A program made the position numbers and the translations under genes. DNA of 64,000 nt, taken from Marinobacter sp. F4216. Lineage in GTDB: Bacteria > Pseudomonadota > Gammaproteobacteria > Pseudomonadales > Oleiphilaceae. Shown here in pieces: positions 43,977 through 53,540 of this stretch; the stretch's first letter is position 1; the number at the start of each line of letters is the position of its first letter. Where the stretch lies: positions 785,843 to 849,842 of the forward strand of contig NZ_JAIOUO010000003.1 of the NCBI RefSeq assembly GCF_019931195.1. The letters are read 5' to 3'. The notes below the pieces were generated by a model. That model saw only the letters and a list, made by a program, of their open reading frames with translations. It made no database searches and was not told where the DNA came from.

Positions 43977-45317
43977 TCAGAGCTGGAAGTCGTAGATGGA
44001 ACCGAGCCCCAGGATACCGGTCAGCTCGTCCAGCGCTTTGCGAACCTCGTCCAGCAGCATCGGATCCGCCAGGTCCTCACGAGTCAGTTGATCACGGTAG
44101 TGAGCATTCACCCAGGTGGTCAGACGCTCGTACAAGGCGTCCGTCAGCAAGACCCCCTGGTGCATGGCTTTCAGTTCGTCGTCATTCAGCACCACACGCA
44201 GACGCAGGCACGCCGGCCCACCGCCATTGCGCATGGACTGCTTCACGTCGAATACTTCTACCGCCGTGATCGGGCCACCGGACTGAACCAGCTGATCCAG
44301 GTAGTTGCTCACCGACTTGACCTCGCGGCACTCGCCGGGCACGGCCAGCATCATGCCATCCGGCGTGTTCAGCAGCTGACTGTTGAACAGGTAGGACGCC
44401 ACCGCATCCTGAATGGGCACCTCCGCACTGCTGACCTTGACGGCCTGAAGCTCGGTACCCTTCAGACGGGCCCGGATATCATCGAGAACTTTCTGCTCAT
44501 CCAGGAACGCCATGTCGTGATAGAACAGCGTGTTGCCGTTACCCACCGCAATGACGTCGTTGTGGAAGACGCCAGCGTCAATGGCCTCCGGATTCTGCTG
44601 GGCAAACACCGCGTGGGCGTCAGACAGGCCGTGCAGGCGGGCAATCGCCTGAGAAGCTTCCAGGGTCTGGCGGGCCGGGAACTTCTTCGGCGCCGGAGCC
44701 TGTTCATTGAACGCCACCTGACCGTAAACAAACAGCTCCACACCCGGCTCACCATAGCCCCCGCACAGGCGGGTATGGTTGGCCGCACCTTCGTCACCGA
44801 AGTGACTGACCGACGGCAGCGCCGGATGATGGGCAAAGTAGGCGTCATCGGCAAAGATGGACTTCAGTGCGCGGCCCGTCACCACATGCTCGATCGAGCG
44901 GTGGAACTTGGCGCTCAGGTTTGCCGGCGTGAAGTGCACGCGACGGTCTTTGGTGTCGGCACTCGGCGACACCGTGGCCGCATTCGCCGTCCACATGGTG
45001 GAGGCTGAGGAAACCGCCGCCAGAATGGTCGGGCACTGCTTCGCCGCGTCTTCCAGTATTTTCTGGTCCGATCCCTCAAAGCCCAGGCCACGCAGGGTCG
45101 GGATGTGGGGCCGCTCGTGCGGCGGCAGAATGCCCTGCACGAAACCACGGTCCGCCAGCGCCTTCATTTTTGCCAGCCCCTGAAGCGCGGCTTCCTTGGG
45201 GTTGGACACCGCCGACTCGTTGGACTTGGACGCCACGTTACCCCAGGACAACCCGGCGTAGTTGTGAGTAGGTCCCACAAGGCCGTCAAAGTTCGCTTCT
45301 ACTGCGTGCTTTACCAT
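43977..45317 (-). CDS. astB: N-succinylarginine dihydrolase
   Basis: This 446-residue enzyme of the amidinotransferase/dihydrolase fold hydrolyses N2-succinylarginine to succinylornithine, ammonia and CO2. It opens with [24 protein letters not shown] and ends with [15 protein letters not shown], where the Cys is the nucleophile; the catalytic His lies in [12 protein letters not shown]. The length equals the family (about 445). It is last of the aru operon, 16 bp after astD, and is called aruB in Pseudomonas. Confidence 0.96.
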   Translation of the reverse strand: MVKHAVEANFDGLVGPTHNYAGLSWGNVASKSNESAVSNPKEAALQGLAKMKALADRGFVQGILPPHERPHIPTLRGLGFEGSDQKILEDAAKQCPTILAAVSSASTMWTANAATVSPSADTKDRRVHFTPANLSAKFHRSIEHVVTGRALKSIFADDAYFAHHPALPSVSHFGDEGAANHTRLCGGYGEPGVELFVYGQVAFNEQAPAPKKFPARQTLEASQAIARLHGLSDAHAVFAQQNPEAIDAGVFHNDVIAVGNGNTLFYHDMAFLDEQKVLDDIRARLKGTELQAVKVSSAEVPIQDAVASYLFNSQLLNTPDGMMLAVPGECREVKSVSNYLDQLVQSGGPITAVEVFDVKQSMRNGGGPACLRLRVVLNDDELKAMHQGVLLTDALYERLTTWVNAHYRDQLTREDLADPMLLDEVRKALDELTGILGLGSIYDFQL

Positions 45318-45333
45318 TGCTGGTAATCCCCTG

Positions 45334-46812
45334 TTACTTGTCGAAGTTCAGGCCGGGCGACAACGCCTCTGGCATTTCGGTCTTGGTCGCTTCTACCGAG
45401 GCCATCGGCCATGCGCAGTAATCGGCTGCATAGTAGGCACTCGGGCGGTGGTTACCGCTGGCACCCACACCACCAAACGGTGCTGCGCTGCTGGCGCCGT
45501 TGGTCGGACGGTTCCAGTTCACGATACCGGCACGGATCTCTTCCACCATACGGTCGTAGAGTTTGCGGTCGTCACTCAGCAGACCAGCGGACAGGCCATA
45601 ACGGGTGTTATTGGCCAGCTCCAGGGCTTCATCGAAGCTCTTGTAGCGGTATACCGTCAGCAGCGGGCCGAAGTACTCCTGATCCGGCAGTTCAACGCCC
45701 GTGGCGTCGACGATACCCGGGCTGAGCAGTCCGGTACCTTCTTTGAGCAATTTAACCTCAAGCAGAGATTTGCACCCTTTTTCCAGCATGCTGGCCTGGG
45801 CCTGAAGGATCGTCTGTGCGGCCTCCGGAGACACCACCGACCCCATGTACGGCTGAGGGTCTGCATCAAACTCACCCACGCGAATACGGCCGGCCAGCTC
45901 GATCAGGCGATCCAGGAATTCATCGCCCTTGGTTCCCTTGGGCACCATCAGGCGGCGGGCACAGGTGCAGCGCTGTCCGGCGGACAGAAAGGCCGACTGC
46001 AGGGTGTGATGAACTGCGCCATCGATATCAGACACGTGCTGCACGATCAGCGGGTTATTACCACCCATTTCCAGGGCCAGGATTTTCTCCGGCTGACCGC
46101 CAAACTGCTTATGCAGAATGTGGCCAACGTTGGAGCTGCCGGTAAAGAACAGGCCATCGATCATCGGATGCCCCGCCAGCGACTTACCGGTTTCCATGGC
46201 ACCCTGAACCAGGTTAATCACGCCTTCCGGAATGCCGGCCTTTTCCCACAGCTTGATGGTCATTTCAGCCACGCCCGGCGTCTGCTCGCTGGGCTTGAAC
46301 ACCACGGTGTTACCCGCCAGCAACGCCGGAACAATGTGCCCGTTCGGCAGGTGTCCCGGGAAGTTGTAGGGGCCAAACACCGCGACCACGCCGTGCGGAC
46401 GGTGACGCAGGATGGCGCGGCCACCCGGCGCTTCATTTTCCGTATGACCAGTGCGATCGTGATACGCCTTGACGGAAATCGCCACCTTGCCAATCATCGC
46501 CGCAACTTCAGTGCGGGATTCCCACAGCGGCTTGCCGGTTTCCAGGCCAATCTGATGGGCCAGTTCTTCCTTATGGGCCTCCAGCTGATCGCGGAACGCC
46601 TCGACAATGGCCTGGCGCTCTTCAAAGCTCTTTCGACGCCAGCCCAGGAAGGCTTTGCGTGCTTCGCGCACGGCGGCATCCACATCTTCCAGATTTGCGC
46701 TGTTGCCGTCCCAGACGGTTTCGCCGGTGACCGGCTGAATAGACTCAAACGGAGCCCCGTGGCCCTGCAACCAGAGACCATCGATGTAAAGCTCACCTGT
46801 CAGGTTTGCCAT
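45334..46812 (-). CDS. astD: Succinylglutamate-semialdehyde dehydrogenase
   Basis: This 492-residue aldehyde dehydrogenase has catalytic C282 in [11 protein letters not shown] and E248 in LEMGGNNPL. The N-terminal [28 protein letters not shown] and the C-terminal [33 protein letters not shown] identify AstD/AruD. It oxidises N-succinylglutamate semialdehyde to N-succinylglutamate with NAD. It lies between aruG (81-bp gap) and astB. Confidence 0.96.
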   Translation of the reverse strand: MANLTGELYIDGLWLQGHGAPFESIQPVTGETVWDGNSANLEDVDAAVREARKAFLGWRRKSFEERQAIVEAFRDQLEAHKEELAHQIGLETGKPLWESRTEVAAMIGKVAISVKAYHDRTGHTENEAPGGRAILRHRPHGVVAVFGPYNFPGHLPNGHIVPALLAGNTVVFKPSEQTPGVAEMTIKLWEKAGIPEGVINLVQGAMETGKSLAGHPMIDGLFFTGSSNVGHILHKQFGGQPEKILALEMGGNNPLIVQHVSDIDGAVHHTLQSAFLSAGQRCTCARRLMVPKGTKGDEFLDRLIELAGRIRVGEFDADPQPYMGSVVSPEAAQTILQAQASMLEKGCKSLLEVKLLKEGTGLLSPGIVDATGVELPDQEYFGPLLTVYRYKSFDEALELANNTRYGLSAGLLSDDRKLYDRMVEEIRAGIVNWNRPTNGASSAAPFGGVGASGNHRPSAYYAADYCAWPMASVEATKTEMPEALSPGLNFDK

Positions 46813-46893
46813 GAAAACGCACCTCCAAAATCAGAATTCTTGTAACGTCAGGGCACTCTCCTGACGACCGGAACATCACTGCTAACGCGGTGA

Positions 46894-47988
46894 CTATGCC
46901 CCCAGTCGTCGGCCCTGCCTTGCGCCCCGGGTACCACTCAGGGACCGGGAGCCTCTGTCTTTCAATGATGTCACGCGCACGGAATCACCGGACTCTACCT
47001 GCAGCGCTTCGGCCACCTCTGGCGGTAACTTGACCGTATCCGGCCCCACGCACGTGGCCGGCACTGTGGTCACCCGGAAATCCCGGAACGACCGGTTGGA
47101 CACCATCACTTTCTCGTCAGCTGGCACGTCCAGTTCCACCGGCTTGCGCGTCACCATGACATGGCGATTGGCGGAATCCCGGACGGTACGAATGCTCGGA
47201 ATGAACGCTTCCACCACCGGACCGCCGTCGAAGATGTCCACCAGCCCGTTGAAGTTGAACCCTTCCGCCTGGAGCATCTTCAGCGCGGGGGCGGTGTTGT
47301 CGTGCACCCGGCCAATCACCGCACGGGCGGAACTCGGCAGCATCGGCAGGTAGATCGGGTACTTGGGCATCAACTCTGCAATAAACGCCTTGTTGCCCAG
47401 ACCGGACAACACATCGGCCTTGCTGAACTCCATATCGAAGAACTTGCTGCCCAATGCGTCCCACAGGGGGCTGTTACCCTCTTCGTCGGATACCCCCCGC
47501 ATTTCCGCAAACACTTTCTCCGAGAAGTGGCTGCGGAACTCGTCCAGGTACATAAACCGCGAACGGGACAACAACAGGCCGTTACCACCGCCCTGATAAT
47601 CCTTGGACAGCAAAAGCGAGCAAATTTCACTCACGTCCGTCATGTCGTTGGAAAGGTGCAGCGTGGGCGTACGCACATGGACGCCCAGCTCGCTGGACGC
47701 GTTCACGGTGACGCTGAGACGGTAGTTGTAAAACACTTCATCCAGACCAACACGGGCCTGGATACCGCTGATACCAACCGTTTTCTTGGCTTCCACGTCT
47801 TCCATGGCGAACAGGTACAGGGCCGCTTCCGGCGCGCACCGCTGCCGGAAACTTTCACGGGCCATGTCGATCTTGCGCTGCAGCAGCTCCCGATCGGCCG
47901 GCAGTGTGGTCAGGCCCTTACCGGCCTTTTGAGCCATTTCGTACAGGTCGTCGAGGTCTTCCTGCTGCAATGGACGGATCACCAGCAT
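46894..47988 (-). CDS. aruG: Arginine N-succinyltransferase, beta subunit (AruG)
   Basis: This 364-residue AstA-family protein (MLVIRPLQQEDLDDLYEMAQKAGKGLTTLPADRELL) has the central MRGVSDEEGNSPLWDALGSKFFDMEFSKAD. Together with AruF it transfers succinyl-CoA to the alpha-amino group of arginine or ornithine. The ATG at 47988 has GGAG upstream and aligns with family N-termini; a longer frame to 48030 overlaps aruF and is less likely. Two consecutive AstA-like genes are the Pseudomonas/Marinobacter heteromer arrangement rather than the single AstA of E. coli. Confidence 0.94.
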   Translation of the reverse strand: MLVIRPLQQEDLDDLYEMAQKAGKGLTTLPADRELLQRKIDMARESFRQRCAPEAALYLFAMEDVEAKKTVGISGIQARVGLDEVFYNYRLSVTVNASSELGVHVRTPTLHLSNDMTDVSEICSLLLSKDYQGGGNGLLLSRSRFMYLDEFRSHFSEKVFAEMRGVSDEEGNSPLWDALGSKFFDMEFSKADVLSGLGNKAFIAELMPKYPIYLPMLPSSARAVIGRVHDNTAPALKMLQAEGFNFNGLVDIFDGGPVVEAFIPSIRTVRDSANRHVMVTRKPVELDVPADEKVMVSNRSFRDFRVTTVPATCVGPDTVKLPPEVAEALQVESGDSVRVTSLKDRGSRSLSGTRGARQGRRLGA

Positions 47989-48016
47989 GTCGCGGTCTCC
48001 TTCCTGGTAATCATAG

Positions 48017-49033
48017 TCATAACGGCGCAACCCTCACTGCTTCGCCGGCGCTCTTGCCCAGCAGGTTCCAGGTTTTCACAGGCACTTTCAGCTCATTCTC
48101 AAGGGTGTCTTCAATGCCTGCCAGAACACACCGGAAGTCAGCACCTTCACCAGCGGCAACCAGGCAGTTTTCGCCATCATCGTCATGGCGTCCGTGCAGG
48201 ATTTTCCGGTGACTGGTGACCAGGGTATGGAGGCTGTCGGTGCGAGCTTCCAGAACCGGGCCGGCGTCAAAGATGTCGAGGTAACATCCCTCCTGGAACC
48301 CTTCCCTACGCAACAGCTCGTAATTGCCGGAAGTGACGTCGTGGGGTTTGCCCAGCGCCTCCCGTGCCGCATCAGACAACAGGCTCACGTAGATCGGGTT
48401 ATGAGGCATCATCTCGGCAAGGAACGTCTTGCTGAGTGAGGCGGAATACCGGTCAGCGTCTTCGAACGTCATATTGAAGAAATGACGGCCCAGGCTATCC
48501 CAGAACGGCACACTACCGTCGTCGCTCTGCACGCCCTGAATTTCCACCACCACACGGGAGGTGAACAGGTCACGGTGTTCCGCGATGAACAGAATCCGGG
48601 CCCGGGACAGAAGCTCAAAAGCCTCGGTGCCGCGCAACTCCGGACGGATCACGAACGAACACAACAGGGTCTGGTCAGTCAGCGAATGGGAGGGATACAG
48701 CACCTCGACCCGCCGGGATACACCCAGTTCGTGAGAGGCATGAATCAGGGCATCCTTGCGGTAGCTGTAGAACGGCTCGCCGCTGCCGGCACGGGCATCG
48801 ATACCTGCCACACCGCCGATGGTACCGTCGTCGGTGTTTTCCAGAACAAACAGAAATCGGGGAGCCTGGTCTTCGGGCAATGAGCTCTCGAACGAGGCCA
48901 CCGACAATTCAATTTTACGCGCAAGGCTATCGGATTCTTTCGGCAGCGTAGACGATAGACGGGCACCCTGGGTGCCCGCTATCGTGAGGATCTGCTTCAA
49001 GTCATCCAGCTGCGCCGGACGGACAAGCCACAT
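48017..49033 (-). CDS. aruF: Arginine/ornithine N-succinyltransferase, alpha subunit (AruF)
   Basis: This 338-residue AstA-family protein has MWLVRPAQLDDLKQILTIAGTQGARLSSTLPKES and IQGVQSDDGSVPFWDSLGRHFFNMTFEDAD. It is homologous to but clearly diverged from AruG. It is the upstream subunit gene, 9 bp after aruC. Together the two form the first committed step of arginine succinylation. Confidence 0.94.
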   Translation of the reverse strand: MWLVRPAQLDDLKQILTIAGTQGARLSSTLPKESDSLARKIELSVASFESSLPEDQAPRFLFVLENTDDGTIGGVAGIDARAGSGEPFYSYRKDALIHASHELGVSRRVEVLYPSHSLTDQTLLCSFVIRPELRGTEAFELLSRARILFIAEHRDLFTSRVVVEIQGVQSDDGSVPFWDSLGRHFFNMTFEDADRYSASLSKTFLAEMMPHNPIYVSLLSDAAREALGKPHDVTSGNYELLRREGFQEGCYLDIFDAGPVLEARTDSLHTLVTSHRKILHGRHDDDGENCLVAAGEGADFRCVLAGIEDTLENELKVPVKTWNLLGKSAGEAVRVAPL

Positions 49034-49042
49034 AAAGACTCC

Positions 49043-50260
49043 TTAGGCCGCAGTCAGCTTCTTGACGGCGGTTTCGAAGCGCTCCAATGCCTCATCAATA
49101 TCTGCTTCCGGGATGATCAGCGACGGTGCCAGACGGACCACGTCCATACCCGCAACCAGAATCATTACGCCTTCATCGAGGCCAGCGTTGAGGAAGTCCT
49201 TGGCACGGCCTTTCCACGCGTCGGTCAGTACGCAGCCGAGCAGCATGCCCGCACCACGAACCTCGCTGAACACGCCGTAACGCTCACCGATTTCCATCAT
49301 GCCTTTTTGCAGGCGCTCGGAACGGGCGACAACGCCTTTCAGGATCTCCGGCTGGCTAACGGTGTCGATGACCTTCTGGCCAACGGCACACGCCAGTGCG
49401 TTACCACCGTAGGTACTACCGTGGGTGCCAACACCCAGACTGGCAGCCACTTTGGCGGTGGTCAGCATGGCCGCAATCGGGAAGCCGCCGCCCAGGCTCT
49501 TGGCGCTGGACAGGATGTCCGGAACCACATCGTACATCTGGTAGGCGAACAGGTGGCCGGTACGGCCTACGCCAGTCTGAACTTCGTCGAAGACCAGCAG
49601 GGCGTCATTCTCATCACACAGCTCACGCAGACCTTTCAGGAACTCGGGGTCAGCCGGAATAACGCCGCCTTCACCCTGGATCGGCTCAACGATGACCGCG
49701 CAGGTCTTGTCCTTGGAGATCAGCTGCTTCACAGACTCCAGGTCGTTGAAATCGGCATGAACTACACCACCAGGTGCCGGCTCAAAGCCTTCACGATACT
49801 TGGGCTGGCCACCCACACTTACGGTGAACAGGGTGCGGCCGTGGAAGGATTTTTTGAACGCGATGATCTCGTTCTTCTGCTCGCCGTAGTGCTCCCAGGC
49901 ATAACGACGGGCCAGTTTCAGGGCAGCCTCGTTGGCTTCGGCGCCGGAGTTGGCAAAGAATACGCGCTCTGCGAAGGTCTGGTCACACAGAGTCTTGGCC
50001 AGGCGCAGCGCCGGCTCATTGGTCATGACATTGGACAAATGCCACAGCTTGCCGGCCTGCTCCTGCAGTGCACCAATCAGCCCCGGGTGAGTGTGGCCGA
50101 GGCAGGTAACCGCAATACCGCCCTGCAGATCGATGAATTCCCGTCCTTCCTGATCCCAGATCCGGGAGCCCTCGCCACGCACTGGAATAATGGAGCCAGG
50201 AGCGTAGTTGGGAACCATGACCTCATTAAAAAGTTCTCGAGTTAAGCTTTCTTTATTCAT
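49043..50260 (-). CDS. aruC: Succinylornithine/acetylornithine aminotransferase
   Basis: This 405-residue class III aminotransferase has the PLP lysine K254 in [16 protein letters not shown] and D225 in [13 protein letters not shown], with the substrate motif [24 protein letters not shown]. AruC/AstC converts N-succinylornithine to the semialdehyde and often doubles as the ArgD of arginine synthesis. It heads the aruCFGDB operon. A palindrome GTGACGCAAGTCAC lies 48-61 bp upstream. Confidence 0.93.
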   Translation of the reverse strand: MNKESLTRELFNEVMVPNYAPGSIIPVRGEGSRIWDQEGREFIDLQGGIAVTCLGHTHPGLIGALQEQAGKLWHLSNVMTNEPALRLAKTLCDQTFAERVFFANSGAEANEAALKLARRYAWEHYGEQKNEIIAFKKSFHGRTLFTVSVGGQPKYREGFEPAPGGVVHADFNDLESVKQLISKDKTCAVIVEPIQGEGGVIPADPEFLKGLRELCDENDALLVFDEVQTGVGRTGHLFAYQMYDVVPDILSSAKSLGGGFPIAAMLTTAKVAASLGVGTHGSTYGGNALACAVGQKVIDTVSQPEILKGVVARSERLQKGMMEIGERYGVFSEVRGAGMLLGCVLTDAWKGRAKDFLNAGLDEGVMILVAGMDVVRLAPSLIIPEADIDEALERFETAVKKLTAA

Positions 50261-50307
50261 TACTGTTTCTCTCGGGATACACGGATGGAAGCATAACCAT
50301 AGTGAAA

Positions 50308-50321
50308 GTGACGCAAGTCAC
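50308..50321. promoter_or_regulatory. Palindrome upstream of aruC
   Basis: GTGAC-GCAA-GTCAC has perfect 5-bp arms. It lies in the 102-bp gap in front of aruC, where an arginine-responsive activator would bind. It does not fit the Pseudomonas ArgR consensus well, so the factor is unknown. Confidence 0.4.
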
Positions 50322-50362
50322 AAGTAGGTACCTTTCCGGATATTCACCTAACTATAGGACAC

Positions 50363-51814
50363 TCATGGCATTACCACATCGGGGCGTTTCAGGGCAGGCA
50401 ACTCGATAATCCTGCGGTCATGACCATCGCGCCCGAGAAGCGCTTTTACCAGTAACTTGTAGGAATCCAGATCAAAGGTAACCGACGCTCCGCCAAGGGC
50501 CAGGTCCTGCAGATCCTGCTCCTCGTGCACCGTGGTTACATGGATCCAGTTGTAGATCACCAGGAAGTCGGTCTGGCCGGTAAACTGGTTGTGCTCCACC
50601 ACACTGACCGGCCCCTCCCAGGGCCAGGTTTTCAGCCGCAGCCCGTGAAACGCAATCTGCATTCGCAGGTTGTAACGGGTGCGATCCTCACCGCCCTCGC
50701 AGGCCCCCTTGCAGCGCCCCAGAGTACGCTGAAAACAGGGGCCATCGTGGTCGGGTTCCAGACCCAGCAGTTTGTTGCACAGCTCGTTCTTTGCCGCGAT
50801 GCCACTGAGCGCCTTTTCGGCATCCCGCTTGCTGCGGAACAGTCCGAAATACTCACCCAGTCGATGCGGTTCCAGTTCACGCACCAGGTGCGCCTGCAGG
50901 AAACCCTGCTCATTCTCCACCAGCTCAATGGTGACCAGTCGCTTGGCAGCCCGGGAGCGACGATTGTAGAGCGGGTTCAGGCTCTTGATCTGTTTCAGCT
51001 CCAGCAACAGCGCCCCCAGTTCGCCAGCGGTTTCCGTCCACTCCACCCGCCGGAGACTCTCCGACATCCGAACACCACGACTGGAGTTGTGATCTCCGGA
51101 AAAGTGCGATGCCACCCGCTGGGCGATGTGGGTGCTCTTGCCTACGTAGAGCAGCGCGTCGTTTTCCCCGTAGAAACGATACACCCCGGGACCGGTCGGC
51201 AGTTCATGCAGGATATCCGGAGGCAGATGAGAAGGCACACTGGGGGTTTGCAGCAGGTCACCGATAGCGCGCTCCAAAACCTCATCACCCTTTTCCACCC
51301 GGGCATGGAGGAAAAACGACAGCATGGCTTCGACGTCGCCCATGGCCCTGTGACGCTGCACCTGACCCAAACCGTGCCGCTCGATCAGCGAGTCCATGTT
51401 GTGGCGACGGAACTCCGGGTACAGCCGCCGGGACAACTTCACCGTGCACAGCACTCTCGCCGTAAACAGTCGCCCCAGCCGGCGGAACTCCTGCTTTATA
51501 AAGCCGTAGTCAAAGCGCGCGTTGTGGGCGACGAACACGGTGCCCTCCAGCTGCGATTCCAGTTCATCGGCGATGTCCTCGAACCGGGGGGCATCGGCAA
51601 CCATCTCGTTGGTGATGCCGGTGAAGTGTTCGATAAAGGCAGAGATTCGAACGTCCGGATTGAGCAGGGTCTGCCACTCGCCTACCTGCTCCCCCTGCCG
51701 CCAGAACCGGATGCCGATTTCGGTGATGCGGTCCCGCGCAGAACTTCCGCCCGTGGTTTCAATGTCCAGGAAGGCGAAGGTGGTCTTTTTGAGGTGTTCT
51801 GTCTGTTTGGCCAT
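50363..51814 (-). CDS. DEDDh exonuclease-GIY-YIG endonuclease fusion protein
   Basis: This 483-residue protein has two nuclease modules. The N-terminal half is a DnaQ-like 3'-5' exonuclease with D17/E19 in FLDIETTG, HNARFDYGF and HRAMGDVEAM. From about residue 210 comes a GIY-YIG domain (GPGVYRFYGENDALLYVGKSTHIAQRVASHF), followed by a UvrC/Cho-like region with a Cys cluster (CFQRTLGRCKGACEGG). This combination is known in proteobacteria as a DNA polymerase III epsilon/UvrC-like hybrid and probably acts in repair. It is unrelated to the catabolic neighbours. Confidence 0.9.
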   Translation of the reverse strand: MAKQTEHLKKTTFAFLDIETTGGSSARDRITEIGIRFWRQGEQVGEWQTLLNPDVRISAFIEHFTGITNEMVADAPRFEDIADELESQLEGTVFVAHNARFDYGFIKQEFRRLGRLFTARVLCTVKLSRRLYPEFRRHNMDSLIERHGLGQVQRHRAMGDVEAMLSFFLHARVEKGDEVLERAIGDLLQTPSVPSHLPPDILHELPTGPGVYRFYGENDALLYVGKSTHIAQRVASHFSGDHNSSRGVRMSESLRRVEWTETAGELGALLLELKQIKSLNPLYNRRSRAAKRLVTIELVENEQGFLQAHLVRELEPHRLGEYFGLFRSKRDAEKALSGIAAKNELCNKLLGLEPDHDGPCFQRTLGRCKGACEGGEDRTRYNLRMQIAFHGLRLKTWPWEGPVSVVEHNQFTGQTDFLVIYNWIHVTTVHEEQDLQDLALGGASVTFDLDSYKLLVKALLGRDGHDRRIIELPALKRPDVVMP

Positions 51815-51870
51815 ATCTCATCATATATCCCCGCGGCAAGCCGGTCAGATCCATCTGTGTACGCACTTTC

Positions 51871-51888
51871 CTTAGACATTGGTCTAAG
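51871..51888. promoter_or_regulatory. 18-bp palindromic operator, site A (upstream of the porin)
   Basis: CTTAGAC-ATTG-GTCTAAG has perfect 7-bp arms. It lies 88 bp before the porin start and 57 bp before the divergent exonuclease gene. Nearly the same sequence occurs upstream of aceE/kamA (site B), which makes a transcription factor site likely. Confidence 0.65.
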
Positions 51889-51975
51889 CAACGCCTGATT
51901 TCATTTGAATGACAGTCCCAGTGGCAATACCTTGTCGTGGGGTCCAACAACAATAAAACCAGTGGAGATAAAAAC

Positions 51976-53106
51976 ATGCAGAGCAACAAGCTAAGAACCG
52001 CGATTAAGGCGACAACAGCAGTGTTAGTGCTGGGTGTTGCTGGACAGGCTAGCGCAGCGAACTTCAGCGCTGGCGAATACGACATGTCTGTATACGGCTA
52101 TGCACGCCTCAATGCCAGTTACGATATTGACGAAGAAGTAGGTATTTCAACGCGCTCAGGCGCATACAGCGCTATCAACACCACCGATGCCGACGAACCG
52201 ACCGGCGTTTTTGGTGCTGACGCAGTACAAACCCGAATCGGGGTAAAAACCACCACTCCGGAAGGCGTCAACATTACCGTTGAAGGTGACTTCCGTGGCG
52301 GCACGCTTCGTCTGCGCCACGGCTTCGGCGAATACAACGGCGTTTTGATGGGGCAGACCTGGTCCAACTTCAACAGCTTCGTGGGTAATACTTCGACTCT
52401 GGACTTCGACTCACTGCCGGGCCTCGCTGGTCTGCAGGGCCGTGTTGCCCAGGCTCGTTACACGACAGGCCCGCTGTCTTTCTCTCTGGAGCAGCCCAAC
52501 AACTTTGTTCTGGACTCCGGCGGTATTGAAAAAGACGGCATGCCAGCTCTGACGGCGCGCCTGGAAGACTCGCAGGGCGGATTCTCGTACGCTGCCGCTG
52601 TGCTGGCGCATCAGGTCGGCATTGATGATGGCACCGTAGACGAATCCACTTTCGGTTTCGCCACCTTCGGCGCCGCCAAGATCGCACTGTCTGACATGTT
52701 CACCATCCAGGGCACGGTGTCTTACACCGATGGTGCCAACAGCTACCTGTATCGCTCCGGCGATAACTTCGGTGCTGCCAGTGCCTATCTTTCCGGCGGT
52801 GATCTGGAAACCATCTCGGGCTACGGCGCCTCTGTCGGTACTGGCATAAGCCTCGGTGGCGGTCGCAGCGTTAACATCGGCTACGGTCTCGCTACTGTAG
52901 ACTGGGATGACGCCGAAGCTGACCTCGGTGCAGCTGCCGTTGCCGACGAGAGCGAAACCAACTCAGCCATTATGGCTAACTATCAGTGGACCCCGGTAAA
53001 CAACGTCATGATGGGCGTTGAATACCAACTCCTGAGCCGTGAAAACGTTGACGGCAGCGATGGCGACGCCAGCCGCGTCCTGTTCGCTGCGCAGTATAAC
53101 TTCTAA
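51976..53106 (+). CDS. DcaP-like outer membrane porin
   Basis: This 376-residue protein has a signal peptide (cleavage after GQASA) and a beta-rich mature chain (DMSVYGYARLNASYDI, GVKTTTPEGVNITVEGDFRGGTLRLRHGFGEYNGVLMGQTWSNF) typical of DcaP/dicarboxylate-type porins. It ends in the YNF aromatic terminus recognised by the BAM machinery. Such porins pass small organic acids. The start at 51976 has GGAGA upstream. It is a single-gene unit with its own terminator and an 18-bp palindrome in the promoter region. Confidence 0.85.
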   Translation: MQSNKLRTAIKATTAVLVLGVAGQASAANFSAGEYDMSVYGYARLNASYDIDEEVGISTRSGAYSAINTTDADEPTGVFGADAVQTRIGVKTTTPEGVNITVEGDFRGGTLRLRHGFGEYNGVLMGQTWSNFNSFVGNTSTLDFDSLPGLAGLQGRVAQARYTTGPLSFSLEQPNNFVLDSGGIEKDGMPALTARLEDSQGGFSYAAAVLAHQVGIDDGTVDESTFGFATFGAAKIALSDMFTIQGTVSYTDGANSYLYRSGDNFGAASAYLSGGDLETISGYGASVGTGISLGGGRSVNIGYGLATVDWDDAEADLGAAAVADESETNSAIMANYQWTPVNNVMMGVEYQLLSRENVDGSDGDASRVLFAAQYNF

Positions 53107-53134
53107 ACCCCCTTTAGAAGTTACCTCAGGATTT

Positions 53135-53160
53135 GCCCCGGCACTATGCCGGGGCCTTTT
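53135..53160 (+). terminator. Terminator of the porin gene
   Basis: The arms GCCCCGGCA (53135-53143) and TGCCGGGGC (53147-53155) with a CTA loop are followed by CTTTT. A second small repeat TTCTAAA/TTTAGAA (53101-53107, 53113-53119) brackets the stop codon. Confidence 0.9.
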
Positions 53161-53337
53161 GGCTCCAGACCGGTGCATTCGCTGGTCTGGCCAGCCCAGC
53201 CCTCAAGCCACCCCCCCCAAAACACGTGACTTTTCATCAGCTTACTAAATTCACCATCTCTGGCATGACGAATGCATCAGAACAGGCAGAGAGCGGAAGG
53301 ATTTCGCCCTCAGCAACAGATTCAGAGAGGTGACACC

Positions 53338-53448
53338 ATGAAACAAGCTAAAGATTCCGACCTGCTGTTTGAGCTGACTCAATCCTGGGAAGAGGATGCG
53401 CTGCAAGCCATGCACGACTATTTCGACTGGATGTTCTTTGCAAACTGA
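53338..53448 (+). CDS. Small protein of 36 residues, unknown function
   Basis: The frame encodes a 36-residue acidic, aromatic-rich peptide beginning MKQAKDSDLLFELTQSWEED and ending DYFDWMFFAN. Evidence that it is real: a strong Shine-Dalgarno (AGAGGTG) 6 nt before the ATG, a full Rho-independent terminator 17 bp after the stop, and no competing frame. It shows no signal peptide. The last ten residues are hydrophobic and aromatic but too short for a membrane span. The N-terminal part looks like an amphipathic helix. It sits between the porin and aceF genes. No family recognised. Confidence 0.7.
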   Translation: MKQAKDSDLLFELTQSWEEDALQAMHDYFDWMFFAN

Positions 53449-53464
53449 TATGCCAGAGGACACA

Positions 53465-53500
53465 AAAAAGGCCGGGAGCCAACAGCTCACCGGCCTTTTT
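53465..53500. terminator. Bidirectional terminator between the small gene and aceF
   Basis: The arms AAAAAGGCCGG (53465-53475) and CCGGCCTTTTT (53490-53500) with inner GAGC/GCTC give a symmetrical terminator with T-runs on both strands. It serves the convergent small gene and aceF. Confidence 0.92.
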
Positions 53501-53540
53501 AATTTGGGAGCGCGACGCCAGCAACGCTCCTCACCCGCGC

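Noticed and set aside
45448..46845. Long plus-strand frames antisense to astD, mmsA (37935-39170) and the exonuclease gene (50525-51898)
   Set aside because: All are GC-frame shadows of conserved genes without ribosome sites or plausible protein sequence.
50308..50321. ArgR box upstream of aruC
   Set aside because: The palindrome does not fit the Pseudomonas ArgR consensus. It is kept only as a palindrome of unknown factor.
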